Origin: CAUZWH01 sp965247665
Lineage (GTDB): Bacteria; Pseudomonadota; Alphaproteobacteria; SHVV01
Assembly: GCA_965247665.1 (NCBI GenBank)
Contig: CBDFHH010000002.1
Location: 62,001 to 126,000 of the forward strand
Direction of reading: 5' to 3'
DNA length: 64,000 nt
In this document: in pieces, positions 7,995-16,263 of the stretch
Layout: each line of letters begins with the position of its first letter
How positions within the stretch are numbered: the first letter of the stretch is position 1
Notes under the pieces: model-generated
What the model was told of the DNA's origin: nothing
The model's input: only the letters and a program-made list of their open reading frames with translations
The model's database searches: none
Made by a program: the position numbers and the translations under genes

Positions 7995-8951
7995 CCTCAG
8001 ATCATGAAGTCGTACATCTTCGATTCCGGCGTTCCGGCGGACAGCGTTCCATAATTTAAGATTGACGCGCGGATGCACGGCATCGCGCGGAGAGGGAAAC
8101 ACGAACGGGCTCTCCCCGCGGGGCTGACGCTCGATGATGCCACGCGCCTGCGCGTTCAGATGCACCTTTCTCGGGCCGGTTTTGCTGTCGACAAGGACTA
8201 GCGTGTCTCCGTACACCTCGCGCCAACGCAACCTGAGGATCTCGCTCTTGCGGCATCCGGTCAGCAGGAGTAGCCGGATGATGTCTGCCTGCTGCCTTGC
8301 TCCGGGCCCTTTGCGGGAATCTTCGTCGAGCGCGTGATGCAACCGGCGTACCTCGTCGCCGGACAGAAAGCGCGTGAGCGCGCCGCGCCGGTTCCGTTTC
8401 ACCCCGCGCGCGGGGTTTGTTCCGATATGGCCGCAGGCGATCGCGAAGTTCAGGATCTGGCTAAGCAGGTCGAGGGTACGGTTGGCGCCTCCGGGCGCGG
8501 TTTCGCTGTAGTCATCAAACCAGCGCAGCACCTGATTGCGGGTGATGCGGTCAAGCGGTGTTGAACCGAAGGCGGGGAGGATCTGGCGGCGCAGGGCGCC
8601 GTCCGTGCTTTCTCGCGTCGATGGCTTGTATCGAGGAAAATGCGTTTCCTTCCAAGGTCCTGCGACAAAGTCCCGGAACAAGGGTGCCTTGTGTGCCGCT
8701 TCGGAGGTCTTGTCGGGTTCGTGCCGGGCCATTAGCGTATGGCATTCGCGGCGAATGCTGTCGAGGCTTCTTGAAGCAATCGGGCCGAGCGAGAGGCGCC
8801 TCGAACGCCCTTCGCACTTGAGCAGCAGGACATAACTGGTGCCGCCGGACGGGCGCACCCGGACCCCGAGGCCGGCGAGACGGCTGTCCCAGACCGTGTA
8901 CTCTCGCTCGCGCGGGCGAAGACGCGCGATGGCTGTATCGGTCAGTGGCAT
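7995..8951 (-). pseudogene. Tyrosine recombinase, C-terminus lost
   Basis: This recombinase keeps the N-terminal arm domain (L-G-V-R-V-R-P-S-G-G-T-S-Y), the core-binding region and part of the catalytic domain: T-G-C-R-K-S-E-I-L with the first Arg, D-S-K-T-G-P-R with the Lys, and R-L-H-D-L-R with His and the second Arg. Just after that Arg (7995-7997) homology stops. The expected H-S-F-A, G-H and Tyr-nucleophile segments are absent, so the enzyme cannot be active. ATG 8951 has AAGGA just upstream and is preferred to ATG 8969. It follows the intact integrase at once, as in a two-gene operon. Confidence 0.8.
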
Positions 8952-8972
8952 CTTTTCCTTGCCTCGCATTGT

Positions 8973-10094
8973 TCAACCCTCCAGCGCCGCACCCACCGCC
9001 TCGACCGCCTCGCGCACCATCGAATCCGCCAAGTGCGTGTATTTAAGGGTAGTCTGCGGATCGTTGTGCCCGAGCAGCCGGCCAATGACGAGAACGCTCT
9101 CGCCCTGCCGAAGAGCAAAGCTCGCAAAGCTGTGGCGGAGATCGTGAAGGCGTACATCGGGCAGATCCGCTTCGGCACGAACCCGTTTCCAGAAGATCCA
9201 CAACCAAGCCTGGCTCGCTGGCTGCCCGGCGCGTTGCCCCGGGAAAACCCAGCTCCCTACCCGGTCGATGTTCTCAAGGACATCCCGTGCGGGGCGGGAC
9301 AACCACACGGTCCTCGGTCCGGTCTTGCTGTCGCGAAGGTACAAATGACCGTCACGGTAATCGGACCAGCGCAGCGTCAGGATCTCGCTTTTCCGGCATC
9401 CCGTGAGCAGAAGGAGGCGCACGGCGGCGACCTGCAACGGCCGCTCGCCCTGATATGCCGAGAGCCTTGCCGCAACCTGACGGATTTCGTCCTCCGAGAG
9501 GTACCGCTCGCGCCCTTTGCGGCGGTAACGCCGGATCCCCCGGCAGGGATTCGACCCCTGCGGGCGATAACCCATGAGTTCGGCTTCCTTCAGGATGACC
9601 GACAGGATCGGTGCGGAACGGTCTGCGGCGACCGGCGTCGCCCGCAGTGAAGCAAACCAGCGTTGGATGTCATGCCGGGTGATGTCGGCAATCTGCCGCC
9701 CGGCGAACCATGGCAGAAGCTGGCGGCGGAAATAGATCTGGTTCACCCGTAGCGTTCCGGCCTTCCAGATCCGGGCATAGCGTCGGAACACGACCTCGGC
9801 GATGGCCTCGAAGTCCGTCTCTTGCGCAGGTGCGGGCGCATCCGCTCCGTGCCGGATGGCGGCCAGCATCGATGCGGCGCGCGATCGTGCCTCGTCCAAG
9901 GTCATGGCATCGGCATCGCTGAGGATCTGCCAGACGCGCTCGCCACGATGCTGGATGTGGATGAAGAAGCGTTTGGTGCCCGAAGGCAGCACACGGATGC
10001 CGAAGCCCCTGAGCTTCGGGTCGCGGATATCGTAGGCAGACTTCCGGGGCATGAGCGCCTTGAGGCGGGCCTCGGACAAAGCGGTTTTTGGCAT
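8973..10094 (-). CDS. Site-specific tyrosine recombinase (integrase)
   Basis: A 373-residue phage/island-type integrase that catalyses DNA strand exchange at att sites. It has an N-terminal arm-binding domain (L-R-G-F-G-I-R-V-L-P-S-G), a SAM-like core-binding domain (about 95-180) and a complete catalytic domain: Arg in T-G-C-R-K-S-E-I-L, Lys in D-S-K-T-G-P-R, H-D-L-R-H-S-F-A, G-H in L-L-G-H-N-D-P, and the nucleophile in T-L-K-Y-T-H. The start ATG at 10094 has CAGGAGA upstream. The truncated second recombinase follows 3-21 bases downstream. No tRNA or clear att repeats were found nearby, so the element it served is unknown. Confidence 0.92.
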   Translation of the reverse strand: MPKTALSEARLKALMPRKSAYDIRDPKLRGFGIRVLPSGTKRFFIHIQHRGERVWQILSDADAMTLDEARSRAASMLAAIRHGADAPAPAQETDFEAIAEVVFRRYARIWKAGTLRVNQIYFRRQLLPWFAGRQIADITRHDIQRWFASLRATPVAADRSAPILSVILKEAELMGYRPQGSNPCRGIRRYRRKGRERYLSEDEIRQVAARLSAYQGERPLQVAAVRLLLLTGCRKSEILTLRWSDYRDGHLYLRDSKTGPRTVWLSRPARDVLENIDRVGSWVFPGQRAGQPASQAWLWIFWKRVRAEADLPDVRLHDLRHSFASFALRQGESVLVIGRLLGHNDPQTTLKYTHLADSMVREAVEAVGAALEG

Positions 10095-10336
10095 GGACGG
10101 TTCTCCTGTTTGCAGTTGCAGCCGGGGAACAATGGCGCAATTGGCCCGGTCCCATACGGCGATGTTGACAGGAGAACGCGACGTTAAATCAAATACTTAG
10201 CACCGAAGGTGCGTAAGAGGGTGTATGATCTCCGTTGCATTTCAACCCGGGGATGGCCTGGACGACCGAATTCGAAAACCCTGGCGCGGTCGCGTCGCTG
10301 ATCCGGCCGAGCTCAACGAACCTGTGGAGATCGCTG

Positions 10337-11053
10337 ATGCACGACATCGAGTTCCCGCAAGACTATCTCGATCGTTTGGTCCAACGGCGCGGCCGCTTGC
10401 ACGTCTACGACCACGTCGATCCCAGGACCACGGCACTGATCGTCGTCGATCTGCAGAACGCGTTCGTCGCCGAGGGCGCGCCCTACGAATGCCCGGCCGC
10501 ACGCGGCATCGTACCCAACGTCAACCGACTCGCCGAGAAGATGCGCGAAGCCGGAAGCGAAATCGTCTGGCTGATGTCGACCCAACCGCCGCGCGACGAT
10601 CCCCGTTTCTGGTCGGTGTTCTTCGACAATTTCGAGAGCGATGCCCGCCGCGAGGAATGCGTGGCCGCGCTTACCGAGGGCAGCCCCGGACACGCATTCT
10701 ATCCCGCGCTCGATGTTCGCCGCGGCGAAACCATCATCAAGAAGTATCGCTTCAGCGCGCTGATCCCGGGCTCGTCCAACCTCGACGACCATTTGCGCGC
10801 GCACGGCATCGACACGCTGCTCATCACCGGCGCCGCCACCAACGGCTGCTGCGAGTCGACCGCGCGCGACGCGACGATGATGAACTATCGGGTCATCATG
10901 CTGTCCGACGCCACCGCCGCGTTCAACGACGCCAACCACCTCAACGGCCTGTGGACCGTGTTCCAGGCCTTTGGCGACGTGCGCACCACCGACGAGGTGA
11001 TGGCCATGATCGACGACGGCTTGTCGCGACAACCGGTCGCGCAAGCCGGATAG
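10337..11053 (+). CDS. Isochorismatase-family cysteine hydrolase
   Basis: A 238-residue member of the isochorismatase/nicotinamidase/N-carbamoylsarcosine amidase superfamily. The Asp-Lys-Cys triad is visible: Asp in I-V-V-D-L-Q-N-A-F, Lys in I-I-K-K-Y-R-F-S-A-L, and Cys in G-A-A-T-N-G-C-C-E-S-T. ATG 10337 is preferred because GGAG lies seven bases upstream; upstream in-frame codons lack family similarity. Many such proteins hydrolyse C-N bonds of amides or carbamoyl compounds. With a nitrile hydratase nearby, an amidase role is possible but only inferred. Confidence 0.88.
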   Translation: MHDIEFPQDYLDRLVQRRGRLHVYDHVDPRTTALIVVDLQNAFVAEGAPYECPAARGIVPNVNRLAEKMREAGSEIVWLMSTQPPRDDPRFWSVFFDNFESDARREECVAALTEGSPGHAFYPALDVRRGETIIKKYRFSALIPGSSNLDDHLRAHGIDTLLITGAATNGCCESTARDATMMNYRVIMLSDATAAFNDANHLNGLWTVFQAFGDVRTTDEVMAMIDDGLSRQPVAQAG

Positions 11054-11133
11054 CCCCCCCGCCGACGCCGGAAGGGAGCGGCCCGCGACCGCCCTAACGC
11101 AAGACCTTCACGCAGCGCGCGCGGTGCCGGTCG

Positions 11134-12144
11134 CTACTCGGTCCAGAACAGGCCGTCGTTGGGCAGCTCGGTGATCAGCTCGGCATCTCTGTAGAGTTTC
11201 ATTTCCTCCAGCCAGACGTTCTTGAGCTCGCTGGCGGGAATCCCGAACCACTCCATCTTGCGCCCGAAGAAACCCTTTTCGTACATGGCCCGCACCACAT
11301 AGTCCGGCAGGTTCGAGCCGCCCGAAGCGGTGCCGCCGGAAATCACGGTCTTGGGACCGAGCAGCTTGACGGCCTGATCGATGTCGCTCGACAGCACTGC
11401 TTGAGCGTCGGCCAGCGTCTTCAGCACCGCGGCACCGCCGCCGGGATTGGCCTCGAGCCAGTCCGCCCGCATCGTCAACACCTGATACATGCGGTCGCGC
11501 CCCAGAATGCGGGCGACCTCGGTGTCCGGCCACAGCAGCACCTTGAACTTGCCGGGCGCTTTGTTGTCGAGAATGATCGCCTGCGACAGCAGCGGCATCG
11601 TCGCGTCATACTCGCCACGCTCGAGCAGGTTCACGGCCTGGATGATGTTGGCTTTGATGATCTTGACGTCCTTGTCCATATCCAGGCCGGCTTCGCGGAA
11701 GATCGCGTACATGTAGGCCCAGCTGTACGACGCCGGCGACAGACCAACCACCTTGCCTCTGAGGTCCTTAACCGAATCGATGCCCGAATCCGTCCGCACC
11801 ATCAGCGGCCACGGGTAAGCGGCGCTGCCGCCTACGATACGAATCGGCGTACCTTTGTTGTATTGCGTGACGAGATAGTTGATGCCCGAGAAATTTAGGC
11901 CCTCATACACGCCCGTGTAGTAGTCGTTGGCCCAAGCTGCCGCGGTGGTGCGAACATGCCACTCCAGCTCCCACCCGTTCTTCGTGTCGAGGCCGGCAGC
12001 CTTGATGACCGCGAGCACGTGCGAGCTGATCGACGGTCCCGGGAAACTCGATAGCCCGGCCTTTGGGCCGGCCACCGATTGCGGCGCCAGCGAAGCCATA
12101 GCAACCGCCGCGACAAGCACGACCATAGCCTTGATGATTTTCAT
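11134..12144 (-). CDS. NMT1/SsuA-type ABC substrate-binding protein (orphan)
   Basis: A 336-residue periplasmic binding protein with a signal peptide ending near S-V-A-G. It has the two-lobe NMT1/THI5/TauA-like pattern: G-T-P-I-R-I-V-G-G, D-S-V-K-D-L-R-G-K-V-V-G-L near residue 125, and a middle region with A-V-N-L-L-E-R-G-E-Y-D-A. Relatives import taurine, alkanesulfonates, thiamine precursors, nitrate or aromatic acids. No permease or ATPase gene is adjacent, so the ligand and partners are unknown. The start has a strong GGAGGG in front. It is divergent from the nitrile hydratase gene, which suggests shared control. Confidence 0.82.
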   Translation of the reverse strand: MKIIKAMVVLVAAVAMASLAPQSVAGPKAGLSSFPGPSISSHVLAVIKAAGLDTKNGWELEWHVRTTAAAWANDYYTGVYEGLNFSGINYLVTQYNKGTPIRIVGGSAAYPWPLMVRTDSGIDSVKDLRGKVVGLSPASYSWAYMYAIFREAGLDMDKDVKIIKANIIQAVNLLERGEYDATMPLLSQAIILDNKAPGKFKVLLWPDTEVARILGRDRMYQVLTMRADWLEANPGGGAAVLKTLADAQAVLSSDIDQAVKLLGPKTVISGGTASGGSNLPDYVVRAMYEKGFFGRKMEWFGIPASELKNVWLEEMKLYRDAELITELPNDGLFWTE

Positions 12145-12377
12145 GGGACTCTCCCTCCGTTGTAGTCACCCGTAGCGAAACCGAAGGACATACCCCGAAC
12201 CGCGGGTCGTCAGGGAGCGGGGATCGGTCACACCAAACAGTTGTTGTCGTTCGCCGACGCCAAACCAAAAAACTCCCGCGGCAGTGTCGCACGCGACCGA
12301 CCGCCCCGCCAAGGGCAACCGACAGGCTCGGCATGCGCAGGTGCGGTATTTGCGCGCAGCCATGGGAGCATTAGGAT
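12145..12377. promoter_or_regulatory. Divergent intergenic region, binding protein / nitrile hydratase
   Basis: 233 bp between two divergent starts, so promoters for both are expected here. GGAGGG precedes the binding-protein ATG. No specific operator was identified. Confidence 0.35.
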
Positions 12378-13397
12378 ATGCATTTGATCCCTGGGCTCAC
12401 GGACATGCGCGGACACCACGATCTCGGCGGCTTGGACGAAGGACTGCTCGACCTCCGCGAGGACGATCTCCAGCTCTACGAGCGCCGCGCCGACGCCATG
12501 GTGATCCTCCTGGTGGGGCGGGGCTATTACACGCTCGACGCATCGCGGCGCGTCGCCGAGCTCGACCTCACGGCCGAGGAGTACGCCACCACGCGCTATT
12601 ACGACCGCTGGCTGGTCCAGGCCCGGCGCCTGATGACCGAGCTCGGCGTGATCACCGATGCCGAAGTCGAACGCGAGATCGCTGCGGCCCGCGAGCGCTT
12701 CGCCGGGGAGCACGAGAACGCACCCGCCATACTTGCCCGAGCCGCGGTCGGTAGCGACCATCCTCACGATCACGACGTCGCCGCGGACGCCGACGCACCG
12801 GCCGGTGAATACGAGATCCTGGAAGCCGCGCTGCGTACCCTGTTCCTCGCCAAGGGATTGTTCACCGCAGCCGAGCTGCAGGCCGAGGTCGCGGCGATGG
12901 AAGCGCGCACTCCCGAGCTCGGCGCACGGCTCGTCGCCCACGCTTGGACCGACCCTGAGATTCTCGCCCGGGCTGAAGAGGACGCGATCGCCGCGGCTTC
13001 GGCGATTGGCCTCGATATGGCCAACTCGGTTCCGGTCCGCGCCGTCGCCAACACGCCCGACATCCACCACCTGGTGGTGTGCACCCTGTGTTCGTGCTAC
13101 CCGCGCCCGTTGTTGGGTCCGCCGCCGACCTGGTACAAGAGCCGCGCCTATCGCGCCAAGGCGGTAATTGATCCGCGCGGCGTGCTGCGCGAATTCGGTA
13201 CCGAGCTGCCGCCGACGACCGAGGTTCGCACGGTCGACAGCACGGCCGACCTGCGCTATCTCGTCATCCCCCTGCGCCCCGAGGGTACCGACGACTGGCC
13301 GCTCGAATCGTTGGAGAAACTGGTCACCCGCGACAGTATGATCGGAGTCGGCGTCGCCGCTGCGCCGGGCGCCGAACCGAGGCATGCCGGAGGGTAA
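12378..13397 (+). CDS. Fused nitrile hydratase: beta N-terminal half + cobalt-type alpha subunit
   Basis: One 339-residue chain joins two normally separate parts. Residues ~10-115 resemble the N-terminal half of nitrile hydratase beta subunit or thiocyanate hydrolase beta subunit (H-H-D-L-G-G-L, later Y-Y-D-R-W-L and L-G-V-I-T). A His/Asp-rich linker follows (about 133-145). Residues ~147-330 are a full alpha subunit with the metal site C-T-L-C-S-C (Cys235, Cys238, Cys240), then C-Y-P-R-P-L-L-G and W-Y-K-S-R-A-Y-R. Thr after the first Cys is the signature of Co(III) enzymes. The C-terminal SH3-like half of the beta subunit is not in this chain and not next door. It could be a nitrile hydratase or a thiocyanate-hydrolase-like enzyme; the substrate is unknown. 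Confidence 0.85.
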   Translation: MHLIPGLTDMRGHHDLGGLDEGLLDLREDDLQLYERRADAMVILLVGRGYYTLDASRRVAELDLTAEEYATTRYYDRWLVQARRLMTELGVITDAEVEREIAAARERFAGEHENAPAILARAAVGSDHPHDHDVAADADAPAGEYEILEAALRTLFLAKGLFTAAELQAEVAAMEARTPELGARLVAHAWTDPEILARAEEDAIAAASAIGLDMANSVPVRAVANTPDIHHLVVCTLCSCYPRPLLGPPPTWYKSRAYRAKAVIDPRGVLREFGTELPPTTEVRTVDSTADLRYLVIPLRPEGTDDWPLESLEKLVTRDSMIGVGVAAAPGAEPRHAGG

Positions 13398-13430
13398 GCG
13401 GCACGGCGCAGCGGCGATCGAGTCCAACCC

Positions 13431-13456
13431 CCTCTCCCGTTGGGGCGTGAGAGAGG
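13431..13456. repeat. Imperfect stem-loop (CCTCTC / GAGAGG)
   Basis: CCTCTC at 13431-13436 pairs with GAGAGG at 13451-13456 in the gap between the nitrile hydratase and Rieske genes. A similar CTCTCCC/GGGAGAG stem occurs at 30872-30899, so it may belong to a dispersed intergenic repeat family or act as a terminator without a U-tract. Confidence 0.35.
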
Positions 13457-13502
13457 ATGGGGCAATCGGTGAGGCCGTGATCAGACAAACCGAGGGGATG
13501 CC

Positions 13503-14861
13503 ATGAACGACGTCGGCGCCGAAAGGCCGAGCAGCCTCAAGCAATCTTTCAGCCAATATCATCGCCGCCGTCTTCCAAAGGAGGATGCGACGCTGACCCA
13601 CGCCGGCCCGGAGACGGCGGGTGGCGAATATCTGCGCCGCTTCTGGCAGCCCGTGGCGATGACCGAGGAGCTCGGCGAACTGCCGCTCAAGATCCGCATC
13701 ATGAGCGAAGATCTGGTGCTGTTCCGCGACGGCTCCGGGCGTATCGGTTGTCTCGATCCGCACTGTAGCCACCGCGGCGCCTCGCTCGAGTTCGGCGCCA
13801 TCGAGGCCGACGGTATCCGCTGCTGTTACCATGGCTGGCTCTACACGGTCGACGGTCGCATCCTCGACACCCCCAACGACCCCGACAGCACGCTCAAGGA
13901 TCGCATCTGCCACGGTGCCTACCCCGTTCACGAATACCGCGGTCTGATCTTCGTCTATATGGGACCGCCCGAGCTCAAGCCCGAGTTCCCGATCTACGAT
14001 ATTATGGCGCTGCCCGACCAGGAGCTGGTGCCCTACTCCATTTACACGCCATGCAATTGGCTGCAGGTCTACGAGAACATCATGGACCCGATCCACGGCG
14101 TGTTCCTGCACACCCGCATCGCCGGCACCCAGTTTTCGGATTCGTTCGGCGACCTGCCGATGCTCGAGTTCTATGAATCCGACGTCGGCATGTACTACAT
14201 CACCCCGCGCCGCGTCGGCGATAACATCTGGGTGCGCATGAACGACGTGGTGCTGCCCAACATCCTGCGCGCCGCCTTCATCTGGGAGGGCGGCGACGAG
14301 GAAAAGTATTTCGCGCGCGGCAGCCTGATCCGCTGGTGCGTTCCGGTCGACGATACCGGCTGCCTCGCCATCGGTTTCCGCCTGTTCAACCAAGAGACCG
14401 ACATCGAGGGCATCGGCAGGCGCGACGAGATCGGCAAGGATTGTGTCGATTTCATCGGCCAGACTGGCGACCGCCCTTACCAGGAGCGCCAGCGCGTGCC
14501 CGGCGATTACGATGCCCAGGTGTCGCAGCGGCCCATCGCCCTGCACGCGCTCGAGCACCTGCAGGGCTCTGACCGCGGCGTCGCCATGATGCGGCGTATG
14601 ATCCGCGAAAGTCAGGAGGCCGTGGCCGCCGGCCGGGAGCCGCACTGTGTGCGCGCCCTTGCGGATGGCGACGCCATCCCGACCTTCTGCAACGACAGCG
14701 TGGTCCGCGTGCCGCCGCGGCGCGGCGTCGACGATGACCGCCTGCTGTGGGAGGTCGCGCTCGAAGTCGCCGACATCATCAAGCGCAACCATGGCGGCGA
14801 CGCCCTCGCCCGCCAGCGACAGATCGCCAAGGAGGTAGCCGCGCTGTCCGAACCGGCCTGA
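13503..14861 (+). CDS. Rieske non-heme iron oxygenase, large subunit
   Basis: A 452-residue aromatic-ring-hydroxylating oxygenase of the phthalate 4,5-dioxygenase-like group. The Rieske [2Fe-2S] ligands appear as D-P-H-C-S-H-R-G and R-C-C-Y-H-G-W near residues 85-115. The mononuclear iron site appears as E-N-I-M-D-P-I-H-G-V-F-L-H near residue 195. Such enzymes hydroxylate or demethylate aromatic compounds and need a reductase, which is not adjacent. GAGGGG precedes the ATG. It lies 105 bp after the nitrile hydratase gene, so a common catabolic role is possible. Confidence 0.9.
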   Translation: MNDVGAERPSSLKQSFSQYHRRRLPKEDATLTHAGPETAGGEYLRRFWQPVAMTEELGELPLKIRIMSEDLVLFRDGSGRIGCLDPHCSHRGASLEFGAIEADGIRCCYHGWLYTVDGRILDTPNDPDSTLKDRICHGAYPVHEYRGLIFVYMGPPELKPEFPIYDIMALPDQELVPYSIYTPCNWLQVYENIMDPIHGVFLHTRIAGTQFSDSFGDLPMLEFYESDVGMYYITPRRVGDNIWVRMNDVVLPNILRAAFIWEGGDEEKYFARGSLIRWCVPVDDTGCLAIGFRLFNQETDIEGIGRRDEIGKDCVDFIGQTGDRPYQERQRVPGDYDAQVSQRPIALHALEHLQGSDRGVAMMRRMIRESQEAVAAGREPHCVRALADGDAIPTFCNDSVVRVPPRRGVDDDRLLWEVALEVADIIKRNHGGDALARQRQIAKEVAALSEPA

Positions 14862-14900
14862 GCGACCGGCCCGCAGCAGCGTCGCGCCCTGCGCGGCAGC

Positions 14901-14930
14901 TTGACAACCGCTTGGCTTGTTCCCCTTATG
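14901..14930 (+). promoter_or_regulatory. Likely sigma-70 promoter of dinB
   Basis: A perfect TTGACA -35 element at 14901-14906 is followed, 17-18 bases on, by a weak -10 region (14924-14930). Transcription would start close to ATG 14937, giving little or no leader. The LexA box overlaps the -10 region, as expected for repression. Confidence 0.6.
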
Positions 14931-14933
14931 TTC
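14919..14933 (+). promoter_or_regulatory. LexA (SOS) box of dinB
   Basis: GTTC at 14919-14922, seven bases, then GTTC at 14930-14933. This is an exact match to the direct-repeat LexA operator GTTC-N7-GTTC of alphaproteobacteria. It ends three bases before the chosen dinB ATG at 14937. Confidence 0.8.
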
Positions 14934-14936
14934 GCC

Positions 14937-16199
14937 ATGGCCGTCGACGATGGGTTCGCCGTCCCCTCCATCCTCCACGCCGATCTCGATGCGTTTTATG
15001 CCTCGGTCGAGCAGCTGCTCGACCCGTCATTGCGCGGCAGGCCGATCGCCGTCGGCGGCGGGGTGGTGCTGGCGGCATCCTACGAAGCCAAGGCGGTCGG
15101 CGTTCGCAGCGGCATGCCCGAGCGCCGCGCGCGCGAGCTCTGCCCGGACCTGCATTTCGTCAGCGGGCATTTCGACGAATACAAGCGGCTCGGCGACGAC
15201 GCCATCGACGTGCTGGGCGATTTCACGCGTCAGGTCGAGCGGATCTCGATCGACGAGGCGTTTGCCGATGTCGCCGGATCGGTCCACCTCTTCGGGTCGC
15301 CGGAAGAGATGGCGAAAACCATCCGCAAACGGGTGCAAACCGAGATCGGACTGCCGATCTCGTTGGGCGTGGCGCGCACCAAGCACCTCGCGAAAATCGC
15401 CTCGCAAGTGGCCAAGCCCGATGGGCTGGTCGTCGTTTCCCCCGGAACCGAATCGGATTTCCTGCGCGATCTGCCGGTCGAGCTGATGTGGGGTGTCGGT
15501 CCGGTCGCCCAAGCGCGGCTGGCCCAAAGAGGCGTGCGCACAATCGGCCAGTTGGCGCAGACCTCGCAGCAATCGCTGGAACGCCTTCTCGGCCGGGCGG
15601 CGGCAGGCAAGCTGGCGGCGTTGGCGCGCAATCGCGATCCACGGCGAATCGAAACGAGGCGGCGCGCGCGCTCGGTCGGCGCACAGTCGGCGCTCGGCCG
15701 CAAGCCGGCTACGGAAGAGGTTTTCCGGCCCACCCTGCGGCACCTCGCCGACCGGGTCGCCTCTCGGCTCCGAGCCAAGTCGCGCGCCGGTCGCACCGTC
15801 ACGGTCCGGGTTAGGTTCGCCGACCTGCGCTCCGTGACCCGCGCTCTAACCTTGCCCGCAGCGATTTCGGCCACGACGATCTTGGCCGAGATCGCCGAAG
15901 ACTTGGTCCGTGCCGCGCTGGCGGACCACCCCGACGAAAGAATCGTCTCGTTGCTGGCCGTCTCGGTGTCACAGCTCGAGAAGAACGCGGCGCTGCAAAT
16001 GGAGCTTCCGCTCCGTTTGGCCGACGAAAAACGCCGGCCCGGCACCAGGGAGGGTGCGGCGCGCTGGCTGGTCGACCGTGCCATGGATACCGTACGTGAT
16101 CGCTTTGGGCGGGAATCGATCGGTTACGGATCGGTCTCCTTAGGTGGTCGCCGCGCGGTTCCCGATGCGTTCCGCGAACTTGCCGAGGGGGAGCTCTGA
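14937..16199 (+). CDS. dinB: DNA polymerase IV (Y-family, SOS-inducible)
   Basis: A 420-residue translesion polymerase that copies damaged DNA with low fidelity. The palm begins with I-L-H-A-D-L-D-A-F-Y-A-S-V-E (first metal-binding Asp and the Y-family signature). The catalytic S-I-D-E-A-F-A-D-V follows near residue 100, then helix-hairpin-helix motifs (G-V-G-P-V-A) and a little-finger domain. Near the C-terminus L-Q-M-E-L-P-L may be a beta-clamp-binding peptide. ATG 14937 is preferred over ATG 14928 because the LexA box covers the latter. No imuA/imuB genes are adjacent. Confidence 0.94.
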   Translation: MAVDDGFAVPSILHADLDAFYASVEQLLDPSLRGRPIAVGGGVVLAASYEAKAVGVRSGMPERRARELCPDLHFVSGHFDEYKRLGDDAIDVLGDFTRQVERISIDEAFADVAGSVHLFGSPEEMAKTIRKRVQTEIGLPISLGVARTKHLAKIASQVAKPDGLVVVSPGTESDFLRDLPVELMWGVGPVAQARLAQRGVRTIGQLAQTSQQSLERLLGRAAAGKLAALARNRDPRRIETRRRARSVGAQSALGRKPATEEVFRPTLRHLADRVASRLRAKSRAGRTVTVRVRFADLRSVTRALTLPAAISATTILAEIAEDLVRAALADHPDERIVSLLAVSVSQLEKNAALQMELPLRLADEKRRPGTREGAARWLVDRAMDTVRDRFGRESIGYGSVSLGGRRAVPDAFRELAEGEL

Positions 16200-16263
16200 C
16201 CCCACCCGCGCCACGCCCGAAAGTCGCCGAGCCCGGTTCACGGTGACGGTCGTCCCGGCCGCC

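Noticed and set aside
7263..8969. Single 568-codon protein combining integrase and envelope protein
   Set aside because: The join follows a break after H-D-L-R and an unrelated stretch; the downstream part has its own ribosome-binding site and signal segment. It is a chance read-through, not a fusion gene.
10095..10336. att site or tRNA next to the integrase
   Set aside because: No cloverleaf, no direct repeat shared with the other end of the mobile segment was found by eye.
12228..14978. Very long (916-codon) open frame on the minus strand
   Set aside because: It is antisense to the nitrile hydratase and Rieske genes; its product is a low-complexity mixture of A/R/V/D without family features, a usual shadow in GC-rich DNA.
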